Assembly: GCA_018402295.1 (NCBI GenBank)
Contig: JAGYJI010000006.1
Coordinates: 1 to 64,000 of the forward strand
Source: Pontimonas sp.
GTDB taxonomy: Bacteria > Actinomycetota > Actinomycetes > Actinomycetales > Microbacteriaceae
Direction of reading: 5' to 3'
DNA: 64,000 bases
In this document: piece by piece, positions 32,129 through 41,488 of the stretch
Position numbering within the stretch: position 1 is the first letter of the stretch
Layout: each line of letters starts with the position of its first letter
Notes under the pieces: generated by a model
The model's input: the letters and a program-made list of their open reading frames with translations, nothing else
Databases searched by the model: none
What the model was told of the DNA's origin: nothing
Translations under genes and position numbers: made by a program

Positions 32129-33921
32129 CTAGCGACCACCCTCATCAGACACGGGGTGCTCCTCCACGAGCTCACCACCGAGAACTTCACGGATGACAGC
32201 CTCCCCAATCTGGCCCTGGGACGACGTCGTGACGGGCACCTCAGGGGCTTCTTCTTCCGCTTCGGGTTCCGTCGACCTCAGGCTCAGTCGCATTGGGCGG
32301 GGTGACCGTCGGCCATGAGGCGGGCTCCGGCGTTGACTCAGGCTCCGGGGTGGACTCAGGCTCTGGTGCGCTGGCTTCGCCAGCAACTTCTGGTTCGGCA
32401 CCAACAATCTCTTGGACTTTGAATCTCACACGGTGACCCGTCACCGCAAGAATCGCTTCTCGAACAAGCTCAGCGTTCACCGGGAGACCAGGTCCTTGTG
32501 GCTTCTTCAAGACTTCTGCTGCCTGAAGAGAGGGGAAGCCGATAGTCACAACGTCCTCGACCAACGCAAGGGCTTCAGTCTCCAGAAGTGCCGTCCACAC
32601 CGCTCGCTTCTTCTCGGCAACAGACTCAATGACGGCAGGCCACGAGGCTGTGAGCAACTCAAGACTCAACGGTGTGGTCGGAGCAGGGGCGGGCGCCGAA
32701 TCTTCAACCGGCGCCGCCTGCGGGGTCGTGGGGGCTCAGCCTTCTCTGGCTGTGAGGCCTCTGCCGCGGGAGCAGGAGGTGATTCTGCGGTCGCTACAGG
32801 CTGCGGTGAGGACTGAGCGGGCGTGCTATCCAGCAACAGGCGCGCCATCAGAAGCTCCAGGTGGAGCCTGGGGGACGTTGCTCCGGTCATGGACTGGAGA
32901 GCCTCGCTCACCACATCCGCCATCGCAGACAGCCGGTGGGGTCCAAGGGTGGTGGCCAAGGTGCGCATCTGGTCAATCACGGGTCCGCTGATGCCGGGGA
33001 GCAGGGCGCCGGCCTCCTGACCAGCGGCCAACACAACAATCAAGTCGCGGATGTATTCCAGGAGGTCCTCACCGAAGCGACGAGGGTCCTGGCCGGTGTG
33101 CATGACCTTGTCAAGAGCCACAAAAGACTGTGGTCCGCTTCCCTGCGCCACCGCAGACACCACTTCAGCGAGCAACTCACCGTGGGTGTAGCCGAGTAAT
33201 CCCACAGCGCGGTCATAGGACACCGACGAATCAGTCGACCCGGCAATCAACTGGTCCAAAACAGACAGGGTGTCTCTGACAGAACCGCCTCCAGCTCGCA
33301 CCACCAAGGGCAGGACGCCTTCCTCAACCGCGACACCCTCGGAGGAACAGACCGACTCGATGTAGGCAAGAAGATCCGCGGGGGCACGAGACGGAAGGGG
33401 TAGTGATGAGTCCTCGAGCGGATGGTGCCAATGACTTTGTCAGGCTCGGTGGTAGCGAAAATGAACTTCACGTGCTCCGGTGGCTCTTCCACAATTTTCA
33501 GGAGCGCATTGAACCCTTGCTGCGTGACCATGTGGGCCTCATCGAGGATGAAAATCTTGTAGCGATCGCGCGCGGGTGCATACACGGCACGCTCGCGAAG
33601 GTCTCTCGCGTCATCCACGCCGTTGTGGCTGGCGGCATCAATCTCCACAACGTCGAGCGATCCACCACCATCCCTGGATAACTCAACGCAGCTGGGACAC
33701 GTTCCACACGGAGTATCTGTCGGGCCTTGATGGCAGTTCAAGCAGCGGGCCAAAATCCTGGCGGACGTTGTCTTTCCGCATCCCCTGGGTCCGCTGAAAA
33801 GATACGCGTGGTTGACGCGGTCTGCCGTGAGTGCCTGCATGAGTGGTTCAGTGACCTGAGATTGGCCAATGAGCTCAGCAAAAGCCTCAGGTCGGTATCG
33901 ACGATAAAGAGCAGCAACCAC
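32129..33921 (-). CDS. dnaX: DNA polymerase III subunit gamma/tau (frame broken three times)
   Basis: Clamp-loader ATPase. Walker A is [13 protein letters not shown], the zinc module [19 protein letters not shown], Walker B with [13 protein letters not shown], and arginine-finger region [14 protein letters not shown]. Domain III and an Ala/Pro/Glu-rich linker follow in other frames, ending [12 protein letters not shown]. Breaks are at a five-G run at 33380-33384, a five-G run at 32730-32734, and near 32270-32280; one extra base at each run restores continuity. These are not at a slippery heptamer, so they are not the programmed E. coli-type frameshift. The linker carries the repeated PEPEST unit. 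Start GTG at 33921, 6 nt after TAGGCT. Confidence 0.9.
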
Positions 33922-33927
33922 GCTGTG

Positions 33928-33933
33928 AGCCTA
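33928..33933 (-). promoter_or_regulatory. -10 element of dnaX, leaderless
   Basis: TAGGCT, then 6 nt, then GTG at 33921 on the minus strand. It separates dnaX from the upstream SRP RNA gene. Confidence 0.55.
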
Positions 33934-33971
33934 CCGGGCTCTCCTGACCGCGGGAGGGCGCCTCGAGACAC

Positions 33972-34061
33972 AAAAGACTCCCCGCGCACCCACCAGAGCC
34001 CAGTTACCCTTGCTACGTTTCCGTCCTAGGGGAGTTAGCCAAGTTAGTGCCACGCGAGGAG
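33972..34061 (-). ncRNA. ffs: Signal recognition particle RNA (small bacterial 4.5S type)
   Basis: The apical SRP motif is complete on the minus strand at about 34005-34033: AGG, then the tetraloop hairpin ACG-GAAA-CGT, then AGCA on the return strand, the same arrangement as the AGG/GGAA/AGCA core of E. coli 4.5S RNA that binds Ffh. The ends pair over 9 bp (34053-34061 with 33978-33986, one G-U). A TCTTTT run at 33972-33977 can serve as terminator. Its location between tRNA-Ser and dnaX is the usual one in actinobacteria. Exact ends are uncertain by several bases. Confidence 0.88.
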
Positions 34062-34123
34062 CCGTCTGAAGTTTATCGTTAGGATGGTGTTCGCGTTGGT
34101 CGAGTAAATCCCTCCATCGCAAC

Positions 34124-34211
34124 GGAGGATTCGCCTAGTGGCCTATGGCGCACGCTTGGAAAGCGTGTTGGGTGAAAGCCCTCGGGGGTTCGAATCCCCC
34201 ATCCTCCGCCA
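34124..34211 (+). tRNA. tRNA-Ser (anticodon GGA), CCA encoded
   Basis: Acceptor GGAGGAT pairs with ATCCTCC; the anticodon arm CACGCTT-GGA-AAGCGTG places GGA at 34158-34160; a long variable arm (TTGGGTGAAAGCCCTC) marks a class II tRNA. T-arm GGGGG-TTCGAAT-CCCCC. CCA at 34209-34211. Confidence 0.95.
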
Positions 34212-34425
34212 CTTGAGACAGTTAGGTCCGAACAGGTTCTCATTCCCGGCGGAGGCGCTTTTGCAGCAAATTCGAGAAAAAGCCTTCGGAGCTGCCGCCA
34301 GCAACCGCGCGGGCTCCAGGAATATTGGACAATAATTTCTATGGGAGCTGGAATTTCCCCTCTCCTCGTGACTAAAATTAGAGTCCAAGCTCTAATCCAC
34401 GATGCTGGCACCCGCGAACTTGCCT
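34212..34425. other. Intergenic stretch without a recognisable gene
   Basis: About 210 bp between tRNA-Ser and the first gene of the second sugar cluster. It is more AT-rich than its surroundings (for example GGACAATAATTTCTATGGG) and shows no gene or clear hairpin with a T-run. Confidence 0.4.
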
Positions 34426-35224
34426 CTAATCAAGTGCTACCGGCCCAAGAATTTCTGTGCCACACGCGTTGACCAAATTGTGTGAGTAACCCAATAATCT
34501 AAGAAAGTCCCTCCTAGGCCTAAATGGAGTGGCAGAATTTCCCGCTGTGAAAGTGTCGTTGGACAAACCGACCAAACAGAGGTTTGTCAGCGTCGGGTGA
34601 TCTTGTCTCCCCATCCATTGCCGCCGGTGTATGACTTTCATCCACATCGGGTGCGGCGTCCAGATAACCTTCAGAGATTCTTCCAAATTCAGCCTCCACC
34701 CTGGTGTGAATGCCGAGCCTGTACACATTCGTGCCGCCAAGTCCTCTGTGAAACAAGAACGGTGTTACTTATGTGCGGCCACAACCCACCAATCTCTTCC
34801 TCGACATCGTAAGCAATCCCCGACACGAAGCTAAATACATCATTGATTCAGGTCGAAGTTGAGCTTAGCTTTTTCAACAAACGTCGAGTGAAGAACGTCA
34901 TCTGAATCAAACCTGACTGTTAGGTAGTGTCCGAGAACTGTGAAGATACCTGCCAAAAGTCTCAGCTGAGTGCTCGTCCCCTTGCTGAAGTATGAGTTTT
35001 CCTCTCGGGCCTATAGCCCTCCAGAATTCGCTTGCGTCGGTTAGCCGACAGCTTTTCCGAAATCGAGACAAGCCACTGAAAATCTCGATCTGTTTGTTGA
35101 GCAAGGCTCGGAGCAGAATAGCGCTCGACAAATTGACACTGGTTTTCGATCCAGTCATCGTCTCTCAGGTTTCCCTTTTTCCTGGAAGATGCTCGGCCAA
35201 GCGAGTCAGGACAAAGAGGCTCAC
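34426..35224 (-). CDS. Putative rhamnosyltransferase-like glycosyltransferase (several frame breaks)
   Basis: Pieced together from at least four frame segments: SLFVLTRLAEHLPGKRET, then DDDWIENQCQFVERYSAPSL and QQTDRDFQWLVSISEK, then LILQQGDEHSAETFGRYLH, then LTVRFDSDDVLHSTFVEKAK and FSFVSGIAYDVEEEIGGLW, with an end at 34426. The order FVLTR, ERY-PS, QT-DF-WL and R-D-DDV-H is the pattern of the putative rhamnosyltransferase family (about 270 residues). The GTG at 35224 overlaps the stop of the gene upstream (GTGA). Breaks are probably sequencing errors, but real decay cannot be excluded. Confidence 0.55.
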
Positions 35225-35535
35225 AGGTTGGCTTTCCTCTGTGCTTGCAAGTTTGCCCCCGTGTTGCACAAGGCCAGCTTAGAGGAGTACAGGTCCATGC
35301 ATCTTCCTTCGTCAGAAAAGAATGAACCAACGTTTCCTCAACATCAGGGCTCTTCAGGCCAACAGAACGAGGGTACTTCAAAGCTACATTGATGCCTCTC
35401 GAATGAATTTCAATTTGAGCCGTGCAGAATTCGTTGTCAGCTGGCTGGTGAGCCGGTAGGAGTGACGACGGTTGCCGGATGCAGGATCATCTCCAAAATT
35501 CAAACTGCTGCTCAGCGCATAATCGAATCGATCGG
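35221..35535 (-). CDS. Unresolved coding remnant between methyltransferase and glycosyltransferase
   Basis: Segments in different frames look coding: DRFDYALSSSLNFGDDPAS, then GINVALKYPRSVGLKSPDVE and ETLVHSFLTKEDA, then MDLYSSKLALCNTGANLQA ending at the TGA 35221-35223. No family recognised. It may be one small gene of about 100 residues or a C-terminal extension of the methyltransferase next to it. The tight GTGA overlap with the next gene supports coding. Exact start unknown. Confidence 0.35.
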
Positions 35536-36203
35536 CTAACTGAGTTTCCGCGCATCCTCAACGGATACCACTGCCTGACCACATGGGCCATATCCGTATA
35601 CCGCCAGATTAAGCTCTCCGCCAAAAGCCATGTTGATCGCCACCGGAAGTTTCCAAACATCTCCAAACCACTCTCCATCCAGTCCGCCCAGTTTCCAAGA
35701 GCTGTCTGTTTAGCGACTCTTCTCGGTCAGGAAGGGCTTTAGCCTCGGAGGTAGGAACCACATCATCAATTACAATGACGCCCCCGGTCTGAGATGCTTC
35801 AGCGCGTTGAGAAAGTCACGGGCCGTCTGCTCAAAGTATGGAGCCCGTCCAAAAATTAAGTCGTATTGAATTTCCTGAGGTAACTCAGAAAAGAATCCAT
35901 CGGAAGTAGTTCTGTGCAACTTCACACCGGGTGCAAGTTTGGGATTAAACATGAGGTTCGGATCCACACCAGTCTTGTTTTTGACGTCGACACTGGCGAG
36001 AGTGAAACCATATTGAACGCCGACTTCTAAATAGTCCTCACAACGAGACATCTTCTCCGCCAGGGAGTTTATGCGTGCGGCCCGGCAGCCAACAGGGTGA
36101 CCAGACGGAAGGCCACGAAAACTAACCTCTAACCTTTGGCGGAGCAATCCCGCAGGGAGTTTGCGCGAAAGGACAGCAACCGATCGAGAATATGCTTTCT
36201 CAT
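35536..36203 (-). CDS. Class I SAM methyltransferase of the Methyltransf_24 type (several frame breaks)
   Basis: Best start is the ATG at 36203 (MRKHILDRLLSFR). The core reads CEDYLEVGVQYGFTLASVDV (SAM site) and KTGVDPNLMF, then RDFLNALKHLRPGG and VIVIDDVVPTSEAKALPD after a frame change near 35783-35790, and finally WFGDVWKLPVAI and ELNLAVYGYGPCGQAVV. This succession is typical of sugar-modifying methyltransferases in polysaccharide clusters. About 222 residues. At least three frame changes are needed. Confidence 0.6.
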
Positions 36204-36328
36204 GAAGTGGTGTCCCCGCACATTCCGAGCATAGGTGAGAAGAATGGTTCCAGCGAGTCCAATCTCGGCACCCGAAGTGTCTTCGAGAGGGCTTGGAAGC
36301 GCCCCCAAGGCCAGCAGTCATTAGGTCT

Positions 36329-37121
36329 ATGCGGTGAAACTTCACCTTTCCATCCACAGGACTCGCACGCTCTCTGGATGTCTGCCTACCAACTGTCAGA
36401 GCGAAACATATCCCGGTGGTTGAGAGTCGCCCCGGGCTTTGATGTCTCACAGTCTCTGACTCTTTCTTATTCAGCAACACCTCTGGATAACGAGAGAACA
36501 GGAGAGGACCAAGCTGCCACACCCAACCCGGACATCCTTCGATCTCAGGTGGCCACACTTTTCCCACTAGAGGAAATCCGCGAAGAATCCAGCGCACTTT
36601 TCTCTCGAGCTCTGAGAGAGGGCGAATGGCTTGAGGGGTCGGGGCGCAACCTGCGGAACTATCTCGAATTCCTGACTTTGCTCAAGGAAGCGGGAAATTC
36701 GATTGCTGAGGAGGACGTCGACGTCGTCGTTTTTATTAGACCAGACCTTCTCGTTCTCGACAGATTCATCCCTCTCCGAGGAATAACTCTCAGCAAGAAC
36801 GCGATTATTACTCCCCGGTGGGGAAAATTTCTTGGGTTGAACGATCGCATGGCGATCATTCCCCGGCGGTTCATCCCCGAGTACTTTTCCCGAATCGACA
36901 CCGTCGAAGAATTCATTCGCGAACAAGGACCCTTGGACCCCGAGAGACATCTAGCATGGGCGCTCAGAGGAATTCCGTCCAGGCCATCGCTCACTACAGA
37001 GCTCGTTCGGGTGAGGGCGGGTGGAGTGATAGCGGAAAAAGACCTCGAACGACTGGAAACATCGGGGCCGATCAGGCGCGCTCAAGCAAAGAAGCTTCGT
37101 CGCACCTACCCAACGCGGTGA
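36329..37121 (+). CDS. Hypothetical surface-sugar cluster protein (frame broken near the start)
   Basis: The coherent part is residues from about 36530 on: FPLEEIREESSALFSRALRE, NLRNYLEFLTLLKEAGN, DVDVVVFIRPDLLVLDRFIP, RWGKFLGLNDRMAIIPRRF, EQGPLDPERHLAWAL. This looks like proteins of glycan clusters whose N-terminus resembles GLARSLDVCLPTVRANI, and that N-terminus is found in another frame at about 36366-36420. I therefore place the start near ATG 36329, but it is uncertain. Function unknown; a glycosyltransferase-like role is an inference from context. It is convergent with the next gene. Confidence 0.45.
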
Positions 37122-37130
37122 GGTGATCCC

Positions 37131-38024
37131 TCAATCTAGTGAGGAAAGTAGTCGGGGATAGACCTGCGAAGCCAGAAAGATAGTGCTCTTCAACTTTCCA
37201 CGCCACGACATCAACTGTGTTGACTGGGGATACCGAAGACTGTGCTCAACAATTCGACGCAATTCCTCGGGGGTTGAATACTCGAGATAATCAAGGCCTG
37301 GCTCAAGCCCCCAGCGCGGCGATAACACCCCTGAAATCAGGGTCTGTCCTGCCACAACGGCCATTGCCGCCTCGTAAGGAAAAGACTGAGTGAGGGTCTC
37401 CTGCGGCACTACCCAGTGGGTGGGCGCTTTGGGTGACTCGGTTTCGCTTAGTAAGACTCCCTCACCCATAACGACCTGGGGTGGCAATTCCTCCAGAAAC
37501 TTTCGCAAATACTCCGTTGAATCCCCTTGGGTCCATACCGAAATGACTGTCTGCTCGGCAGAAGGAAACTCAGCTACCTCATCAGAAACGGGGGCGGGCT
37601 CAGCAAAACCTGATTCCCCTGGCGCGAACAATACTCAAACGACTCTTCATCAGACACAACAATTGCTGACGAATCTCCCAACACCACTCTTGCCAGGAAG
37701 TTCCGTCTTGTGGCCAGCGCTTCGTCTGCAATTCTCGCGAGGTTGAGGCGCCACTGAAGAGCTTGATGAACTCTCATGAACGATAGGTCTGAGAAACCAC
37801 AACCAGACAAGCCCTGGCAACCGATTGAATGCCTCAGTTTCGTAGTCGTCGGGATCCACAACAACAGTAAGGGAATCATCGTCAGGAAGCTCCTAAACAC
37901 CGCTCCCGCATTAGCCGGCTCAACCAAGAGAAATTCTGAAGACCTAAAAGGCTTCCCTCGGTGGGAGGAAGAATCGGAAAATACTGCGCGAGCCAATAAC
38001 CCTCAGGTGTTGGGGAATTGACAT
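37131..38024 (-). CDS. Hypothetical glycosyltransferase-like protein (several frame breaks)
   Basis: Starts at ATG 38024 (MSIPQHLRVIGSRSIFRFF). Segments then follow in other frames: SSEFLLVEPANAGAVFRSF, DSLTVVVDPDDYETEAFNRL, HQALQWRLNLARIADEALAT and RVVLGDSSAIVVSDEESFEY, VSDEVAEFPSAEQTVISVWT, WVVPQETLTQSFPYEAAMAV and YLEYSTPEELRRIVEHSLRY. The last segments look like a GT-B C-terminal domain, where EAAMAV corresponds to the donor-site glutamate region. About 298 residues. Family unassigned. Confidence 0.45.
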
Positions 38025-38074
38025 TGCGCACCTTTTCCGTTGGCTACCCGATACACACGTGAGAAACTGGCGAT

Positions 38075-39283
38075 ATGAAGATTGCCTTCGTTCTCAACGA
38101 CCTCAGACTATCCGGAGGCGTGAACGTGGTCCTTCAACATGCCTCTCGCATGGCGGCAACAGGAAACGATGATGTTTTCCTCCTCATTCGAGAAGAGATT
38201 GACGACACCTGGTTCGAACCACTGATCGGCAAAAGCGTTATCGTCCTGCCAGAGGCGTGGCAGGACGATTCATACGACATCGCCATCGCCACATATTGGG
38301 AGACACTCCTGGTTCTCGGCGAAGTGAAAGCGGAGTCCTACGTATGGTTTTGCCAACTCTACGAGGATCGCTTCTTTCCCGACCGCAATCCCAGTATTTC
38401 CAGCATGCAGATTGCGGGATCAATTCCGCTGCCAGTGGTTACCGAAGCTCAGTGGTTGCGAGACCTCCTTCTGTCGGAGAACCCAGACAGGTCAGTGGAG
38501 GTGGTCCTCAACGGCGTAGATAAGGAAATCTTTACCGAGAAACACCATCCCCACACCCCCGACAGGGGTTTCACGGTGCTCGTTGAGGGCTCACTTGATG
38601 CTGTTGCGAAGAACACTGCTTTTGCGATCGAAGGCAGTCTCCGATCCACACAGGCAACCACAATCACCCATGTGGGCAACCGGCCTTTCGACACCGAGGA
38701 TTCGAGGTATCACTTCATCCAGAGCGGCGTGAGCTTCCAGGAGATGGCTGAGCTGTACCGCTCTCATCACGTTCAGGTGAAGACACCGCTCGCGGAGGGG
38801 ATGTTTGGTCCCCCGTTAGAGGGATTTCACTGCGGTCTCCCGGCTATCGTCACCCCGGTAACGGGTGCAGAGGAATACATCGAGGACGGAGTGAATTCGA
38901 TTGTCGTCCTCTGGGATGACACCGCCGGTGTTGGTCGAGCCATTGATTCACTCGCGGTGGACCATGACCTGTGGAAGAAACTCCAAAAGGGAGCCCGAAA
39001 AACAGCACAGTCGTGGCCTAACTGGGACACTCAAGCTTCTCTGTTTCGGGAATCACTGCTTCGCGTAGCGAAGACCTCTAAGTTGACGCAGTCCGACCTG
39101 GGAAACCTGGGCCGAACTATTCAGTTCGCCGACATGATGCATTGGCTCGCCATGAGGCGCCTGTCAGACAAATCCGCTGGACCGCGTGTCATGGAAGAGC
39201 TCATGTTTGGTGCGAGCACACCACAAGAGTCTCTGCTCACACGAGTTGTGCGCAAACTAAAGCAATCAAGGTCGCACATATGA
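38075..39283 (+). CDS. Glycosyltransferase family 4-like protein
   Basis: An intact 402-residue GT-B enzyme. N-terminal MKIAFVLNDLRLSGGVNVVLQHA is the typical acceptor-domain start; NGVDKEIF and the C-terminal FGPPLEGFHCGLPAIVTPVTGAEEY mark the donor site with its catalytic Glu in PLEGF. It adds a sugar to a lipid- or protein-linked glycan at the inner membrane face. Its stop overlaps the ATG of the LacI gene (ATGA), which is unusual because regulators are rarely translated from the same mRNA as glycan enzymes. Confidence 0.85.
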   Translation: MKIAFVLNDLRLSGGVNVVLQHASRMAATGNDDVFLLIREEIDDTWFEPLIGKSVIVLPEAWQDDSYDIAIATYWETLLVLGEVKAESYVWFCQLYEDRFFPDRNPSISSMQIAGSIPLPVVTEAQWLRDLLLSENPDRSVEVVLNGVDKEIFTEKHHPHTPDRGFTVLVEGSLDAVAKNTAFAIEGSLRSTQATTITHVGNRPFDTEDSRYHFIQSGVSFQEMAELYRSHHVQVKTPLAEGMFGPPLEGFHCGLPAIVTPVTGAEEYIEDGVNSIVVLWDDTAGVGRAIDSLAVDHDLWKKLQKGARKTAQSWPNWDTQASLFRESLLRVAKTSKLTQSDLGNLGRTIQFADMMHWLAMRRLSDKSAGPRVMEELMFGASTPQESLLTRVVRKLKQSRSHI

Positions 39284-40292
39284 GCACCCTGGCCGACGTT
39301 GCGAAACTCGCCGGAGTGTCCAAGTCGACGGCGTCCAGAGCCCTCTCCGGTCGCGGCTCGGTGTCGCTGAAAACCCAGGAGAAAGTCTCTGCTGCAGCCG
39401 ACGAGCTCGGCTTTGTCCCTTCGAGCGCCGCTGAGAGCCTGGCGACCGGGAGATCACGCAATATCGCCGTCGTCACGCCCTTCATCAACCGTTGGTTCTA
39501 TGCGGAGGTGATTGATGGAGTCGAATCAGCGCTCATTGGTGCGGGTTATGACCTCACCCTGTATCGGCTGACTGACGATAAAGACCAGCGCAAGGCGCTC
39601 TTCGATTACTTCCTGGTGCGAAAAGGGGTCGACGCAGTCATCGCCCTCACCCTCTTTGTCAGCGACGATGAAGTCCAACGTTTACGCAACCTGGGAAAGC
39701 CCATCGTTGGTATTGGAGGCCAGATTCCCGGTATCCCCACCTTCTCCATCGATGACGTGAGGACCGCGAGGCGGGCAACCGAGCACCTCATCGAGTTAGG
39801 GCACACCCACCTAGTCCACATCGGAGGTGACCAGGAGAAGCAACTCGACTTCGAGGTGCACTCAAACCGACTGAAGGGCTTCCGGGAAGCCCTCCAGCAC
39901 GCTGGCTTGTCCCATGACCAAGACTTCTATGCCGATGATTTTGATATTGCCGGTGGATACCGAAGCGCACTGCAGGCTCTCGCCAGCAGCTCAAGACGCC
40001 CCACGGGAATTGTGGCAGGGTCCGACGAGATTGCGATCGGTGTGATGACTGCCGCGCGAGAGCTGGGTATTCGAATTCCGGAGGAGCTCTCCATCATCGG
40101 GATCGACGGACACCCCTCGGAGAGACCTTCGGTCTCACGACCATGAACCAACACCCTGCGCGCCAGGGAAGCATGTCTGTTTCCCAAGCCCTAGCTCAAC
40201 TGGGTGGAGCGTGGGATGAGTCTGATGACTCCCACCTGGAACTCCAAGTCGACTTGAAGCTTCGCAAGAGCACAGCTCCACCACCTGCTTAA
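39280..40292 (+). CDS. LacI-family transcriptional regulator (frame slip near the end)
   Basis: About 338 residues from the ATG at 39280. The LacI helix-turn-helix is perfect (LADVAKLAGVSKSTASRALS) with hinge helix SSAAESLATGRSR, followed by the periplasmic-binding-protein-like sensor domain (NIAVVTPFINRWFYAEVIDG, GIVAGSDEIAIGVM). One C is missing in CCCC at 40113-40116; restoring it gives IGIDGHPLGETFGLTTMNQH and a stop at 40292. Such regulators bind sugars. The target is unknown; translational overlap with the glycosyltransferase suggests control of the sugar cluster, but a nearby glucosidase could also be a target. Confidence 0.88.
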
Positions 40293-40295
40293 CGC

Positions 40296-40327
40296 CTGTG
40301 GGCGCCCACCGAAATGGACGCCCACAG
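40296..40327. terminator. Bidirectional hairpin between lacI-type gene and rplL
   Basis: CTGTGGGCG (40296-40304) pairs with CGCCCACAG (40319-40327), a perfect 9-bp stem between two convergent genes. There is no long T-run, so efficiency is uncertain. Confidence 0.5.
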
Positions 40328-40341
40328 AACACGAGATGTGA

Positions 40342-40731
40342 CTACTTGAGGGTGACGGTTCCGCCAGCCTCTTCGAGAGCAGCCTTGGCCTTCTCGGCAG
40401 TCTCCTTGTTGGCTCCTTCGAGCACAACGCCGGGAGCGCCGTCAACGAGTGCCTTTGCCTCACCGAGACCGAGGTTGGTGAGTGCGCGCACCTCCTTGAT
40501 GACCTGGATCTTCTTGTCGCCAGCTGCTTCGAGAACGACGTCAAAAGCGTCCTTCTCTTCAGCGGCTGCGCCAGCGTCGCCGCCACCAGCAGGGGCTGCG
40601 ACAGCAGCAGCGACAGGAGCCGCTGCGGTTACTTCGAATACCTCTTCGAACTTCTTCACGAACTCGCTGAGTTCGATGAGTGAAAGCTCCTTGAAGCCTT
40701 CAATCAGCTGATCAGTTGACAGCTTGGCCAT
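40342..40731 (-). CDS. rplL: 50S ribosomal protein L7/L12
   Basis: An intact 129-residue stalk protein. N-terminal dimerisation helix ([18 protein letters not shown]), Ala/Gly-rich hinge ([18 protein letters not shown]) and the C-terminal factor-binding domain ([20 protein letters not shown]). Recruits translation GTPases. Follows rplJ in the usual operon, under the L10 leader. Confidence 0.97.
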   Translation of the reverse strand: MAKLSTDQLIEGFKELSLIELSEFVKKFEEVFEVTAAAPVAAAVAAPAGGGDAGAAAEEKDAFDVVLEAAGDKKIQVIKEVRALTNLGLGEAKALVDGAPGVVLEGANKETAEKAKAALEEAGGTVTLK

Positions 40732-40774
40732 GATTTCTCCTTAGTTTTTCTTGGTCGAGTGATTACCGCTGGGA

Positions 40775-41290
40775 CTAACCAGCGGACTCTTGCTTCTGGC
40801 GGAGGGCGTCGACGGTGCGAACGGCCTGCGCCAAGGGGGCGTTGAACATGTACGCAGCGCCAAACAGCGAAGCCTTGAAGGCGCCTGCGAGCTTTGCGTG
40901 CAGGACCTCTCGGGTTTCGAGGTTTGCCAGTTGCATAACTTCTGCTGGCGAGATGGGGGCGCCATCGAAATAGCCACCCTTGATCACCAGCTCGGGGTTG
41001 TCCTTGGCAAAGTCACGCAAGCTCTTCGCAACAGTGACGGCATCGCCGTGCACAAATGCGAGAGCAGAAGGGCCAATGAGCATGCCATCGAACGCGTCGA
41101 TGCCTGCCTCTTTGGCCGCAATCTTGGTCAGCGTGTTCTTCACCACGGCATAGGTAGCGTCAGACTGAATGCCTCGACGCAGCTCTTTCAGCTGCGCGAC
41201 ACTCAGTCCGCGATACTCAGTCAGCACAATGGCCGATGAGGTACGGAAGTGTTCCGTAAGCTCGGCGACCGTTGCTTCCTTGTTCGCCAT
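40775..41290 (-). CDS. rplJ: 50S ribosomal protein L10
   Basis: 171 residues from the ATG at 41290 (AGGAG just upstream); a longer open frame reaches 41368 but would include the attenuator hairpin, so it is rejected. MANKEATVAELTEHFRTS and the RNA-binding LTEYRGLSVAQLKELR are typical. L10 anchors L7/L12 dimers and, with them, represses its own mRNA. Confidence 0.96.
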   Translation of the reverse strand: MANKEATVAELTEHFRTSSAIVLTEYRGLSVAQLKELRRGIQSDATYAVVKNTLTKIAAKEAGIDAFDGMLIGPSALAFVHGDAVTVAKSLRDFAKDNPELVIKGGYFDGAPISPAEVMQLANLETREVLHAKLAGAFKASLFGAAYMFNAPLAQAVRTVDALRQKQESAG

Positions 41291-41337
41291 GGTGCTCCTT
41301 AGTACGAATGATGTGGATGCCTCGCCCACCGGACATG

Positions 41338-41366
41338 AAAAAAGCTCCGGCGCTGGCGCACGGAGC
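41338..41366 (-). terminator. Attenuator hairpin in the rplJ leader
   Basis: On the minus strand GCTCCG...CGGAGC is followed by six T, 50 bp before rplJ. An intrinsic terminator in this place is characteristic of the L10-leader type of control, in which L10-(L7/L12) binding favours termination (family knowledge). Confidence 0.7.
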
Positions 41367-41488
41367 AAGAAACCTTGGAGGATTTTCTACTGTCATACAC
41401 CTGCGCGGGCCCTCAAGATTGCTCTTGATGCTTCGGTAGCAGAAGTTTTCACTCCCACCACGACCGGCGGTCTTTGGCTAAGAGAAGG

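Noticed and set aside
32330-32370. Short tandem repeat in dnaX as a mobile or CRISPR-like repeat
   Set aside because: Two to three copies of an 18-bp unit encode the PEPEST linker of the tau region; low-complexity linkers are usual there.
32129-33921. Programmed ribosomal frameshifting in dnaX
   Set aside because: The breaks do not lie at an A-AAA-AAG-type slippery site with a downstream hairpin and do not give a short gamma product; two lie in G/C homopolymers that look one base short, like breaks in unrelated genes.
34212-38070. Insertion sequence or prophage in the disordered region
   Set aside because: No transposase, integrase, terminal inverted repeats, target duplication or tRNA-Ser 3'-end repeat could be found; fragments resemble glycan-cluster genes.
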